DNA of 64,000 bases from Variovorax guangxiensis (lineage in GTDB: Bacteria; Pseudomonadota; Gammaproteobacteria; Burkholderiales; Burkholderiaceae_C), in the NCBI RefSeq assembly GCF_003952165.1, contig NZ_RXFT01000020.1, forward strand, positions 49,918 through 113,917. The letters run 5' to 3'. How positions within the stretch are numbered: the stretch's first letter is position 1; the number at the start of each line of letters is the position of its first letter. The position numbers and the translations under genes are program-made. Below are positions 18,462-26,999 of this stretch, piece after piece. The notes below the pieces were generated by a model. It was not told the origin of the DNA. It worked only from the letters and a program-made list of their open reading frames with translations, and ran no database searches.

Positions 18462-19229
18462 TTATGCGCGTTGCTTCACGAGGGAGGAGGAAAGAAGCGC
18501 CGACGCGCTCGCCAGCACCAGCAGGATCACCGTGGCCGCGCAGGCGAAGCCCGTCGCGCCGTAGAAGGCCTGCAGCAGCACCACCGGGTAGGTGCGATTC
18601 TGGAAACTCGTGAGCAGGTTCGACACGCCGAACTCGCCCACCGAAATGGCCGCCACCATCACCAGCCCGCTGATCAGGCTCTGGCGCAGGCTGGGCAGCA
18701 CGATGCCGGTGAACTGCTGCCAGCCCGAGGCGCCGAGCGTGGCGGCGGCCTGCTCCAGCCGGCCGAGGTCGAGGTGGCGCAGGTCGGTCAGCAGCGTGTT
18801 GGTGAGGTAGGGCAAGGTGAGGATCGCGTGCGCCGCGATCAGGAGCGGCATCGAGCCCAGCCAGGGCGCCAGGTCGGTGTTGAACACGATCATGTAGCCG
18901 AAGGCCAGCGTGATCGCCGGCACCGCCACCGGCGTGGCGCTCACGATGCGCGCCGCCAGGCTGCCGCCGCGCCGCGCGCCGTGGTACAGGGCATAGGCCA
19001 GCGGCAGGGCCAGCACGGTGTTGATGGCACAGGCCGACATGGCCACCACGAGGCTGCTCACGAAGGCCTTGCGGAAGGAGGTGTCGAGCCAGAGGTCGAG
19101 ATACCACTGCCCGGTGATGCCCGTGGGCAGCAGCGTGTTGGTCCAGTTGCCGCCCACGCTGCCGACCAGCAGCAGCGCGATGGGCAGCAGCAGGTACAGG
19201 CCGTAGATGAGCGAGATGACGCGAACCAA
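18462..19229 (-). CDS. ABC importer permease, first gene of the operon (TTG start)
   Basis: A 255-aa MetI-like permease with EAA loop QAAATLGASGWQQFTGIVLP. The start is a TTG at 19229, supported by GGAGG six bases upstream; no ATG or GTG gives a better-placed start. The weak start may tune expression of the operon, which continues through the ATPase, binding protein, second permease, LOG-like protein and AMP nucleosidase. The LysR gene at 19415 is divergent and probably controls it. Confidence 0.85.
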   Translation of the reverse strand: MVRVISLIYGLYLLLPIALLLVGSVGGNWTNTLLPTGITGQWYLDLWLDTSFRKAFVSSLVVAMSACAINTVLALPLAYALYHGARRGGSLAARIVSATPVAVPAITLAFGYMIVFNTDLAPWLGSMPLLIAAHAILTLPYLTNTLLTDLRHLDLGRLEQAAATLGASGWQQFTGIVLPSLRQSLISGLVMVAAISVGEFGVSNLLTSFQNRTYPVVLLQAFYGATGFACAATVILLVLASASALLSSSLVKQRA

Positions 19230-19414
19230 GCTTGCCTCCGAATGTCATGGGCGCCCGGCATACTTTCCGGATGCGCTACTGTTCGCGCCGGGCTTGCCGC
19301 CGCGTTGCCTCGAATTCTAGGAATCGCGTACGAACTTATGGGTGAAAGTTGGATGACGACACTTGAGCAATCGGAAAGCGTTTTTCACGCGGCTTTCATG
19401 AAGCGGGGCCATGC

Positions 19415-20329
19415 ATGAAGCGCGACTGCCCCACCATCCAGGAGCTGCTGGCCTTCGACGCCGTGGCGCGCCACCAGAGCATCACGCTCGCGGCCGGGGC
19501 CCTGTGCATCACCGTGAGCGCGGTCAGCAAGCAGATCGCGGGGCTCGAAGCCTTCCTGGGGCGCGAGCTGCTGCAGAAGAACGGGCGCGGCGTGCAGCTC
19601 ACCCCGCAGGGGCGCGTGTACTGGCAGAAGATCTCCGGCGGCCTGCGCGCCATCGAGACCGCCACCTTCGAGGCCCGCTCGGGCGACGCGGGCGCCGGCC
19701 TGCTCACGCTGGCGAGTGTGCCCACCTTCCTCACCAAGTGGCTCATTCCGCGCCTGCCCGCCTTCAGCCAGAAGAGCCGGCATGTGATGCTGAGCTTCAG
19801 CCGCCACCTGGAGCCCAGCGACGGCATCCCGGCCGGCGTGGACGCCGCCATTCGCTACGGCCCCGACGGCTGGCCCGGCGTGGTGTCCGAATACATCGCA
19901 GGGCGCGAGTTCGTGCTGATCGTGGCGCGCTCGCTGGTGGAAGGGCGCCATCGCATCGCGCAGCCCGCAGACATCGTCGGCCATACGCTGCTGCACCACG
20001 AGGGCGCACCCAGCGCCTGGCGCCAATGGGCCGCGCAGCACGGCGTGCCCGAGGTGCAGACCGTGGCCGGGCCGCGCTTCGCCCAGTATTCGGCGCTGAT
20101 CCAGGCGGCGCTCAACGGACTGGGCATCGGCCTTGTGCCCAAGCTGCTGGTGCAGGAAGAGCTCGCCGAAGGCGCGCTGCTGAGCCCCTGCGGCACGCCG
20201 GTGAGCGTGAACCAGGGGCACTACCTCTGCTACCGGCCCGACCGCCTCGATCTGCCGGCCTTCGCGGCGTTCCGCGAATGGCTGCTGGAGGAGGGGCTCA
20301 AGTCGCGCGGCGTGGAGGCCGAAGCGTGA
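19415..20329 (+). CDS. LysR-family regulator, GcvA-like
   Basis: A 304-aa LysR protein of the GcvA-like type: helix-turn-helix in residues 8-65 (AFDAVARHQSITLAAGALC, SAVSKQIAGLE), with effector domain motifs such as YSALIQAALNGLGIGLVP. It is divergent from the ABC/AMP nucleosidase operon across 185 bp and is its likely regulator. It may also read into the ketopantoate reductase gene 55 bp downstream. Confidence 0.9.
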   Translation: MKRDCPTIQELLAFDAVARHQSITLAAGALCITVSAVSKQIAGLEAFLGRELLQKNGRGVQLTPQGRVYWQKISGGLRAIETATFEARSGDAGAGLLTLASVPTFLTKWLIPRLPAFSQKSRHVMLSFSRHLEPSDGIPAGVDAAIRYGPDGWPGVVSEYIAGREFVLIVARSLVEGRHRIAQPADIVGHTLLHHEGAPSAWRQWAAQHGVPEVQTVAGPRFAQYSALIQAALNGLGIGLVPKLLVQEELAEGALLSPCGTPVSVNQGHYLCYRPDRLDLPAFAAFREWLLEEGLKSRGVEAEA

Positions 20330-20384
20330 AGCAGCCATCTTCGCTAGGCTCTCGACCAATACGGACAAGCAAGGAAACGAACCG

Positions 20385-21296
20385 ATGAAAGTCGCAGTCA
20401 TGGGAGCCGGCGCGGTCGGCTGTTACTACGGGGCGATGCTCGCGCGCGCCGGGCACGAGGTGGTGCTGATAGGCCGGCCCTCGCACGTGGAGGCCGTCAA
20501 CGCCAGGGGCCTGCGCCTGGAGACCAAGGCCTTCGACGAGCACGTGAAGGTGGCCGCGAGCACCGAGCCCTCGGCCGTGCAGGGCGCCGATCTCGTGCTG
20601 TTCTGCGTGAAATCGACTGACACCGAAGCGGCAGCCGGGCAGATCAAGCCGCATCTCGCCCCTGGCGCGCTGGTGCTCACGCTGCAGAACGGCGTGGACA
20701 ATGACGAGCGCGTGCGCTCGGTGCTGCCGTCATCGAACGAGGTCGCGGCAGCGGTCGTCTACGTCGCGACCGAGATGGCCGGGCCCGGCCACGTGAAGCA
20801 CCACGGACGCGGCGAGCTGGTGATCGCCCCTTCGGGCCGCAGCGAGGAAGTGGCCCGGCAGCTCGAAGCCGCCGGCGTGCCCACGCAGATATCGCCTAAC
20901 GTGCGCGGATCGCTGTGGGCCAAGCTGATCCTCAACTGCGCCTACAACGCGCTTTCCGCCGTCACGCAGCTGCCCTACGGCGTGCTCGTGAAGGGCACCG
21001 GCGTGACCGACATGATCCGCGACGTGGTGGCCGAATGCCTCGCGGTTGCCAGGGCCGAGGGCGTGGAAGTGCCCGGCGACACCGACGCCGCCGTGCGCGC
21101 CATCGCGCAGACCATGCCCTCGCAATACTCGTCCACCGCGCAGGACCTGGCGCGCGGCAAGCCCAGCGAGATCGACCACCTCAACGGCCTGGTCGTGCGG
21201 CGCGGCGAGGCGCTGGGCGTGCCCACGCCGGCCAACCGCGTGCTGTTCGTGATGGTGAAGCTGCTTGAGGGCAAGCAGCAGGCGGCCCGAGCCTAG
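20385..21296 (+). CDS. 2-dehydropantoate 2-reductase family protein
   Basis: A 303-aa ketopantoate reductase-family enzyme. The N-terminal Rossmann motif GAGAVGCYYGAML binds NADP(H). The catalytic Lys lies in SLWAKLILNCAYNALSA, and the C-terminal helical domain ends with KPSEIDHLNG. The family member PanE reduces ketopantoate to pantoate in coenzyme A synthesis. Burkholderiales often carry several paralogues, so I do not assign panE with certainty. The 3' end overlaps the convergent reductase gene by 4 bp. Confidence 0.85.
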   Translation: MKVAVMGAGAVGCYYGAMLARAGHEVVLIGRPSHVEAVNARGLRLETKAFDEHVKVAASTEPSAVQGADLVLFCVKSTDTEAAAGQIKPHLAPGALVLTLQNGVDNDERVRSVLPSSNEVAAAVVYVATEMAGPGHVKHHGRGELVIAPSGRSEEVARQLEAAGVPTQISPNVRGSLWAKLILNCAYNALSAVTQLPYGVLVKGTGVTDMIRDVVAECLAVARAEGVEVPGDTDAAVRAIAQTMPSQYSSTAQDLARGKPSEIDHLNGLVVRRGEALGVPTPANRVLFVMVKLLEGKQQAARA

Positions 21297-22660
21297 CCGG
21301 GCATCGGCTCGCGCATCGTCACGAACTCTTCGGCAGCCGTGGGGTGGATGCCCACCGTGCTGTCGAAGATCGCCTTCGTTGCGCCCGCGCGCATCGCCAC
21401 CGCGAAGCCCTGCACCACTTCGCCGGCATCGGCGCCCACCATGTGCAGGCCCACCACGCGGTCGGTGGCCTTGTCGACCACCAGCTTCATGAAGGTGCGC
21501 TCGCTGCGGCCGGAGAGCGTGTGGCGCAGCGACTTGAATTCGCTGGAGAACACCGTCACCTCGCCGAACTTCGCGCGCGCGTCGAGCTCGGTGTAGCCGC
21601 AGGTGCCGATGTTCGGGTGCGTGAACACGGCGGTGGGAATGAACTCGTAGTCGAGGCGGCGCTTGCCCTTGCCGAAGAGTTCGTCGACGACCACCATCGC
21701 CTCGGCCAGCGCCACCGGCGTGAGCTGCACGCGGGTGGAGACGTCGCCCACCGCGTAGATCGACGGCACCGAGCTGCGGTAGTGCGCATCGACCGCGATC
21801 GCGCCGCGCTCGTCGAGCTTCACGCCCGCCGCTTCGAGGCCCAGCCCCTGCGTGTTGGGCACGCGGCCGGTGGCGAAGAGCACGGTGTCGGCCTCGATCT
21901 GCTGGCCGCGCGCGAGCGTGACCGTGAGCCCGCCGGTGCCGCCTGTGCCGCGGGTTACCGATGCGACATCGCAGTTCAGCCGCACGTCGACGCCGGCCTT
22001 GCCCATCTCGTTGGCCAGGAACTGCCGCACGTCGTCGTCGAAGCCGGTGAGCAGGTGCGCGCGTCGGTGCAGCTGCGTGACCTTGGAGCCCAGCCCGTTG
22101 AAGATCGACGCGAACTCGCAGGCGATATAGCCGCCGCCCACCACCAGCAGGCGCTTGGGAAACGGTTCGAGGTCGAACATCGCGTCGGAGGTCACGATGT
22201 GCTCGCGGCCCTGGATGTCCGGCACGAAGGGCGTACCGCCGGTGGCCACGAGCAGATGGCGCGCGGTGTGGCGCTTGCCGTCGACCTCCACCGTGTGCGG
22301 ATCGACCAGCTGGGCCCATCCGGTGACGAGCGTGACGCCCGCGTTCTTCAGCAGCGAGGCGTAGATGCCGTTGAGCCGCGTGATCTCCTTCGCGCGCTGC
22401 GCCTTCAGGCGCGCCCAGTCGAACTGCGGCGCCTCGGAAAGCGTCCAGCCGTAGCCCGCGGCTTCCTCGAAGGATTCGGCATAGCCGGCCGCGTAGCTGT
22501 AGAGCTTCTTGGGAATGCAGCCCACGTTGACGCAGGTACCGCCCAGATCGGCGGCCTCGGCGAGGGCGACGCGGGCGCCGGTCTGCGCCGCCATGCGCGC
22601 GGCGCGAACGCCGCCGCTGCCGCCGCCGATGACGAAGAGATCGAAGTCGAATGTGGGCAT
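21293..22660 (-). CDS. gorA: Glutathione-disulfide reductase
   Basis: A 455-aa class-I flavoprotein disulfide reductase. FAD site GGGSGGVRAA, redox-active GGTCVNVGCIPKKL, NAD(P) site VVGGGYIACEFASIFNGLG, second FAD segment IYAVGDV, and C-terminal HPTAAEE with the catalytic His-Glu pair. The CVNVGC spacing is that of glutathione reductase. In the NADPH pocket the usual second Arg appears replaced (HRRAHLLTGFD), so coenzyme preference could be checked. Confidence 0.9.
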   Translation of the reverse strand: MPTFDFDLFVIGGGSGGVRAARMAAQTGARVALAEAADLGGTCVNVGCIPKKLYSYAAGYAESFEEAAGYGWTLSEAPQFDWARLKAQRAKEITRLNGIYASLLKNAGVTLVTGWAQLVDPHTVEVDGKRHTARHLLVATGGTPFVPDIQGREHIVTSDAMFDLEPFPKRLLVVGGGYIACEFASIFNGLGSKVTQLHRRAHLLTGFDDDVRQFLANEMGKAGVDVRLNCDVASVTRGTGGTGGLTVTLARGQQIEADTVLFATGRVPNTQGLGLEAAGVKLDERGAIAVDAHYRSSVPSIYAVGDVSTRVQLTPVALAEAMVVVDELFGKGKRRLDYEFIPTAVFTHPNIGTCGYTELDARAKFGEVTVFSSEFKSLRHTLSGRSERTFMKLVVDKATDRVVGLHMVGADAGEVVQGFAVAMRAGATKAIFDSTVGIHPTAAEEFVTMREPMPG

Positions 22661-22834
22661 GGGAAAGCTTGGCTCCTTTGGCCGCCGACTGTAGCGGCGG
22701 GCCGAAGGCGGCGCTTCGGACGGGGCTTGCTTGACTCTGGAGCTGCTTCAGGGATTCCACTGCCCGCGGGCCCCGCGGGAGTTCATCGCCACCGGCGACG
22801 CTTGCGCGGGATGCCAGCTCTCAGGGGGAAACAC

Positions 22835-23155
22835 ATGGGCATGCTCGAAAGACTCTTCGGTGGACACGGCGGGTCGCGTCATGGCGGTGGCGGCGGCGGC
22901 CACCACGGCTCGCGCGGCGGATATGGCAACGGCGGATACGGCAACGGCGGATACGGCAACGGCGCATCGCCATCGGGCAGGGGCAGCGCATGTCCGTCAT
23001 GCCGCGCCGTCAGCGCGCCCGGCGCGCGCTTCTGCCAGCAATGCGGCGGTTCGATGCAGCCGGCTGCCTGCAGTCAGTGCGGCACCGCCGTGCAGGCCGG
23101 CGCAAGGTTCTGTGCGCATTGCGGCCAGCCTGCGGAAGGTGCACCGCGCGGCTGA
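22835..23155 (+). CDS. Double zinc-ribbon protein with Gly-rich repeat linker
   Basis: A 106-aa protein. An N-terminal stub MGMLERLFGG is followed by a His/Gly-rich region with three GGYGN units, encoded by 15-bp tandem repeats. Two zinc-ribbon half-sites follow: CPSC...CQQC and CSQC...CAHC, eight Cys in all, enough for two Zn ions. A Shine-Dalgarno AGGGGG lies 7 bp upstream of the start. Double zinc ribbons often mediate protein or nucleic acid contacts; no enzymatic domain is present. The stop is 11 bp from the convergent FecR-like gene. Confidence 0.75.
   Translation: MGMLERLFGGHGGSRHGGGGGGHHGSRGGYGNGGYGNGGYGNGASPSGRGSACPSCRAVSAPGARFCQQCGGSMQPAACSQCGTAVQAGARFCAHCGQPAEGAPRG
22919..22963 (+). 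repeat. Three 15-bp tandem repeats inside the zinc-ribbon gene
   Basis: The unit GGATACGGCAACGGC occurs three times in a row; the first copy differs at one base (GGATATGGC). Each unit encodes Gly-Tyr-Gly-Asn-Gly. Because the unit is a multiple of three, copy-number change would lengthen or shorten the flexible linker without a frameshift. Confidence 0.9.
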
Positions 23156-23166
23156 AAAGGCGCCGG

Positions 23167-24453
23167 CTACTGGCGTGAGTCCGGGGAAGTCCAGAGCCTG
23201 CGCGGATCGTCGCCGGCGGGCTGGCCCGGTTGCGGCGGCGTGCCGCGCTGCTGCTGGAGCGCACGCAACTGGGCCTGCTGCAAGGCCTGTTGCTGAGCCT
23301 GCGCCTGCTGCTGCATCTGCGCGGTGCGTTGCTGCAGCTCCTGCTGCTGGCGAAGCATCTGCTGTTGGGCCAACGCCTGTTGCTGGGCCGCGCGTTGCTG
23401 TTGCAGCTGCATCTGTGCCGCCTGCTGTTGTTGAAGCAGCTGTTGCTGCTGCAGGGCCTGCGCCTGCGCGGCGCGCTGCTGCATTTCCTGCTGCTGGCGC
23501 AGGGCCTGGCGTTGCTGCTGCTGGAGTTGCAGCTGCAACTGCTGTTGTTGCTGCCAGCGGTCCTGTTCGGCGCGATCGCGCCATTCGCGTCGCTGGCGCC
23601 AGTCTTCCTGCCGGCGCCACTCCTGCTGCTGGCGCCAGTCCTGCTCGCGCTGCCATTCCAGCTGTTGCTGCTGGGCAGCCTGGGCGGCGCGTTGCTGCTC
23701 CATCCACTGCGCTTGCTGCCGGGCCTGTTCGTATTCGATCTGCTGCTGTCGCGCGATCAGTGCCGCGGGCGGCACCGCCACGGCCGGCTGGGCGTAGCGT
23801 ACGGGGTCGTCGTACCGGCCACGCTCGGCCACCCAGGTGTCGAAACTGCCGTTCTGCGAGCGCGTGGTGCGCACGGTCGTGAGGTTCCGGCCCGACACCG
23901 TGGTCTGCTGGCGCCCGGTCAGCAGTTGCGAGATGCCGTTCTGGCCACGCAACGTGAGGTGGCCCGAGGCCACCGCCGCCCAGGTGGTCGTCGTGTCGGC
24001 CTCGTCGACGGCGATGCGGTATTCGCCCGGCGCGCCGATCACCGCCGAGAGATTGGGCGTGTCGATGCTGATGCGCTGGCCCGGGGCCATGTCGCGCACG
24101 CTCAGCTGCAGGTTGCCCCGGCCGGCGTTGATGCGGATGGTGTCCTCGTCGATGCCGGTGAACTCCACGTAGGTTCCGCCGTCGAGCCGCAGCGCGGCTG
24201 GGCCGATGTAGACCTCGGCGCGCGCGTTGCGGTCGGTCCAGATGCGGTCGCCGGCGCCGAGTTCGCGCCCGGGCCGGGCGGCGGACCAGCGATCGTCGCC
24301 GGCGGACGAGACGCTCACCGTTCCCTGCTGCAGGTTCAGGCGCCCGATGGACTGCGCGTTGGCCGCGAAGCCGGCGCACACCAGCGCCAGCCCGAGCAGC
24401 AAGCCGCGCAACGGGCGTTGAAGGGCCGAAAGGCTTGTTCTTGTGCGAGTCAT
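23167..24453 (-). CDS. Exported FecR-domain protein with long Gln-rich C-terminus
   Basis: A 428-aa protein with a signal peptide ending FAANAQ. A FecR-like beta domain covers residues 35-205 (LNLQQGTVSVSS, RAEVYIGPAALRLDGG, RISIDTPNLSAVIGAPGEYRI). The last 195 residues are almost entirely Gln, Arg, Ala and Leu, including QQQQQLQLQLQQQQ, and probably form long coiled coils. FecR domains sense signals in the periplasm; this protein has no transmembrane anchor toward a sigma factor. It is divergent from the exported dikinase-like gene, suggesting a shared envelope role. Confidence 0.75.
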   Translation of the reverse strand: MTRTRTSLSALQRPLRGLLLGLALVCAGFAANAQSIGRLNLQQGTVSVSSAGDDRWSAARPGRELGAGDRIWTDRNARAEVYIGPAALRLDGGTYVEFTGIDEDTIRINAGRGNLQLSVRDMAPGQRISIDTPNLSAVIGAPGEYRIAVDEADTTTTWAAVASGHLTLRGQNGISQLLTGRQQTTVSGRNLTTVRTTRSQNGSFDTWVAERGRYDDPVRYAQPAVAVPPAALIARQQQIEYEQARQQAQWMEQQRAAQAAQQQQLEWQREQDWRQQQEWRRQEDWRQRREWRDRAEQDRWQQQQQLQLQLQQQQRQALRQQQEMQQRAAQAQALQQQQLLQQQQAAQMQLQQQRAAQQQALAQQQMLRQQQELQQRTAQMQQQAQAQQQALQQAQLRALQQQRGTPPQPGQPAGDDPRRLWTSPDSRQ

Positions 24454-24593
24454 GTGATTTCTCTGATCCCCGGATGTACGAATGCGATGGCGTTGTGACT
24501 AACGCGCGAGAATCCGCTGCCGCTGTCAGCGCTGCTGCGTTGCTTGGTGAAGCGCGCGTGCACTCGGCAACCGGTTGTAAGGAGGGACACCGC

Positions 24594-26642
24594 ATGAAAA
24601 ACCAGAACAACGCACGGCCCGTAGGCGCATCGTGCTTCCAAAACAATAGCGTGACTGCGTTTTGCGTCGCGGCTGCCATCGCCATGCTGGCGGCCATGCC
24701 CGCTACCGCCCAGCTAGCCCGCAAGCCGTCGTACTACCAGCAGCAGAGCCAGCCGCAGCCCGAAGGCCCGGCCGCGCAGCTCGTTCCCCGCCCCGCGGTG
24801 CCCTCGTCGCTGCCCGCGCTGCGCAGCCAGGCCGACTTCGACCAGCTCGCCCGCGTCTACGACGCCGGCACGCCGATGCAGCTCGCGCACGTGCTCTTCG
24901 TCATCGACCGGCAGGCCAAGCCGCCGCGCATGTACTACATCGACACGCCGCGCTACCAGCTGCATGTGCGCTTCCTGCGCGACACGCGGCTCGCGCCCAG
25001 CACCGTCAAGCGCGAGATCGACCGCAACTACCTCGTGCCCGACCGCCGCTTCCTGTTCGGCACGCTGAGCTGGCAGCAGAACATCGGCAGCTTCACCTAC
25101 GAATTCTGGGAAGGCGACAAGCTCACCGCGCCGCTGCTGCGGCAGGCCGAGCAGCAGGTCAGGGCCAGCTTCTTCGGCCCGGTGAAGTTCAAGACCAACT
25201 CCACGCTGCACGAGCGCGTGGCGAAGGAAGCCGGCATCGACTTCGTGAGCCAGGAGGCGCTGATCCGCGAGCAGCCCTTCCTGCCGATGAACCTCGGCAC
25301 CGCTACCGGCCGCGTACGCATCGTGGACGACGACGCGGGAATCAACGCGCTGCTGCCCGACGACATTGCCGTGCTGCGGCAGGTGCCCATCGGCCTGCCG
25401 CCGGTGGCGGCCGTGCTGACCGAGCGGCCCTCGACCGCGCTCTCGCACGTCAACTTGCTGGCCAAGGGCTGGGGCATTCCCAACGCCTACGTGCGCGATG
25501 CCGCCGCGGTCCTGAAGGAGCATGCCGGCCAGTGGGTGGCGCTGAAGGTCGCCAGCTCGGGCTACCAGGTGCGCCGGCTCACGCCGGAGGAGGTCGCCGC
25601 GCTGCCGCCGCGCGCGGTGCGCACCGCTGCCGCCGGCGCCGTGCCTGGCAGCGCGCGCGCCATCAAGCCGGACCTGCGCGAGAGCCGGCTGCTGCCCCTG
25701 GCCTCGCTGCGCGCGCGCAACAGTGCGCAGTGCGGCGTGAAGGCAGCGAATCTCGGAGCGATGCAGGCCGCGCACATCCCGGGCACCTCGGTGCCCGACG
25801 GCTTCTGCATTCCCTTCGCGCACTACGACCGCTTCATGCACGCCAACGGCCTGGCCGATCGCATCGCGCGCATGCAGCAGCAGCCGGGCTTCGCGAGCGA
25901 TCCGAAGGTGCGCCAGAAGGCGCTGGCGCAGTTGCGCGACGAGATCGTGCAATGGCCCGTCGATGCCGCCACTGCGGCCGGCTGGCGCGCCGCATGGCAG
26001 TCGCAGCTCGGAGGCGGCGGCGTGTTCGTGCGCAGCTCGTCCAACTCCGAAGACCTGCCCGGCTTCAGCGGCGCGGGGCTCTACACCACCGTGCCCAACG
26101 TCAAGACCGGCGATGCGCTCGAAGTGGCCGTGAAGAAGGTCTGGGCCTCGGTGTTCAACCCCGAGGCCTGGGAGGCCCGCGCGGCGGCGGGCTTCGGCGC
26201 CGAATCGGTACTGATGGGCGTGTTCGTGCAGACCGCCATCGATTCGGCCAACGCCGGCGTGATGATCACCCGCGACCCCTTCGACGCCGGGCATCCGCAC
26301 ATCACCTACATCTCCGCCAAGCGCGGCATCGGCATCCGCGTGGTCGAGGGTCGGCGCGTCGCCGAGCAGGTGATGTACTCCAGCTGGTCCAAGGCCATCC
26401 AGGTGCTCAGCCGCTCGGCCGAAGACACCGCGCTGCAGCTCGACAAGGACGGCGGCGTGAAGGAGGTGCCGGTGGAGGCCGGCCGCAACGTGCTGACCGA
26501 CGACCTCGTGGTGCGGCTGGCCAATGTGGGCGTGGCGGTCAAGCGCACCTTCAACGGCGTCGACCAGGACATCGAGTGGGCGACGGTGGGCGAGAGGATC
26601 GTGCTCCTGCAGGCGCGGCCGTATGTGGAGAGGCGGCGCTGA
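24594..26642 (+). CDS. Exported PEP-synthase/glucan-water-dikinase-like protein
   Basis: A 682-aa protein. The start at 24594 follows AAGGAGG and gives a signal peptide ending AMPATA. After an N-terminal region of unknown fold comes a swivelling phospho-histidine domain with LSHVNLLAKGWGIPNA (His285). A C-terminal PEP/pyruvate dikinase ATP-grasp domain contains VRSSSNSEDLPGFSGAG (from Arg480) and ends VLLQARPYVE. In PEP synthase and PPDK the ATP-grasp domain comes first. The order seen here, and the LSHV motif, match plant starch dikinases (GWD/PWD), though no starch-binding domain is visible. An ATP-using enzyme with an export signal is odd. Confidence 0.7.
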   Translation: MKNQNNARPVGASCFQNNSVTAFCVAAAIAMLAAMPATAQLARKPSYYQQQSQPQPEGPAAQLVPRPAVPSSLPALRSQADFDQLARVYDAGTPMQLAHVLFVIDRQAKPPRMYYIDTPRYQLHVRFLRDTRLAPSTVKREIDRNYLVPDRRFLFGTLSWQQNIGSFTYEFWEGDKLTAPLLRQAEQQVRASFFGPVKFKTNSTLHERVAKEAGIDFVSQEALIREQPFLPMNLGTATGRVRIVDDDAGINALLPDDIAVLRQVPIGLPPVAAVLTERPSTALSHVNLLAKGWGIPNAYVRDAAAVLKEHAGQWVALKVASSGYQVRRLTPEEVAALPPRAVRTAAAGAVPGSARAIKPDLRESRLLPLASLRARNSAQCGVKAANLGAMQAAHIPGTSVPDGFCIPFAHYDRFMHANGLADRIARMQQQPGFASDPKVRQKALAQLRDEIVQWPVDAATAAGWRAAWQSQLGGGGVFVRSSSNSEDLPGFSGAGLYTTVPNVKTGDALEVAVKKVWASVFNPEAWEARAAAGFGAESVLMGVFVQTAIDSANAGVMITRDPFDAGHPHITYISAKRGIGIRVVEGRRVAEQVMYSSWSKAIQVLSRSAEDTALQLDKDGGVKEVPVEAGRNVLTDDLVVRLANVGVAVKRTFNGVDQDIEWATVGERIVLLQARPYVERRR

Positions 26643-26679
26643 CGCCGGACCGGGGGGCCTTCGACCTGCGGCTGCCAGC

Positions 26680-26997
26680 TCAGCACAACGGGTAGTAAAT
26701 GAAAAACCGCCATCCCCAGACAGCCAGCAAGGCAACAGCCATCCAGAGAGAGTGATGTGCTTTTTTCTTTTGGATCGACTGGATGACTGACCAAACGAGG
26801 AGCGGAATCAAAAAGGCGAAAGAAAAAAACCTGGCGCTGATATCGTCGTCAAGCGGCAACCCGCAAAAAGTCAAACCCTCGGATTTGGCGTTGGGCTCGT
26901 CCAGCATCCATTCATACTTGTTCATCGGCATGAGAAGCATGAAGGCAATCCAAAAAAAGGCATACGCCGATGCAAGTATCAAACCTGTTTTTTTCAT
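26680..26997 (-). CDS. Small three-helix membrane protein, possible immunity protein
   Basis: A 105-aa protein with three predicted membrane helices (residues 3-24, 56-75 and 84-103) and an acidic loop between the first two that would face the periplasm. The ATG at 26997 follows the upstream stop by 2 bp; a TTG two codons earlier overlaps that stop. Base composition is near 50 percent GC, far below the surroundings. No family is recognised. Coupling to the lysozyme-like gene suggests it protects the cell from that product; this is inference. Confidence 0.6.
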   Translation of the reverse strand: MKKTGLILASAYAFFWIAFMLLMPMNKYEWMLDEPNAKSEGLTFCGLPLDDDISARFFSFAFLIPLLVWSVIQSIQKKKAHHSLWMAVALLAVWGWRFFIYYPLC

Positions 26998-26999
26998 CG

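Noticed and set aside
22731..22834. Possible start of the zinc-ribbon gene or of a Cys-containing peptide in the upstream region
   Set aside because: The frame from TTG at 22731 is different from that of the zinc ribbon and runs through it without a recognisable domain. AGGGGG before 22835 supports the later start.
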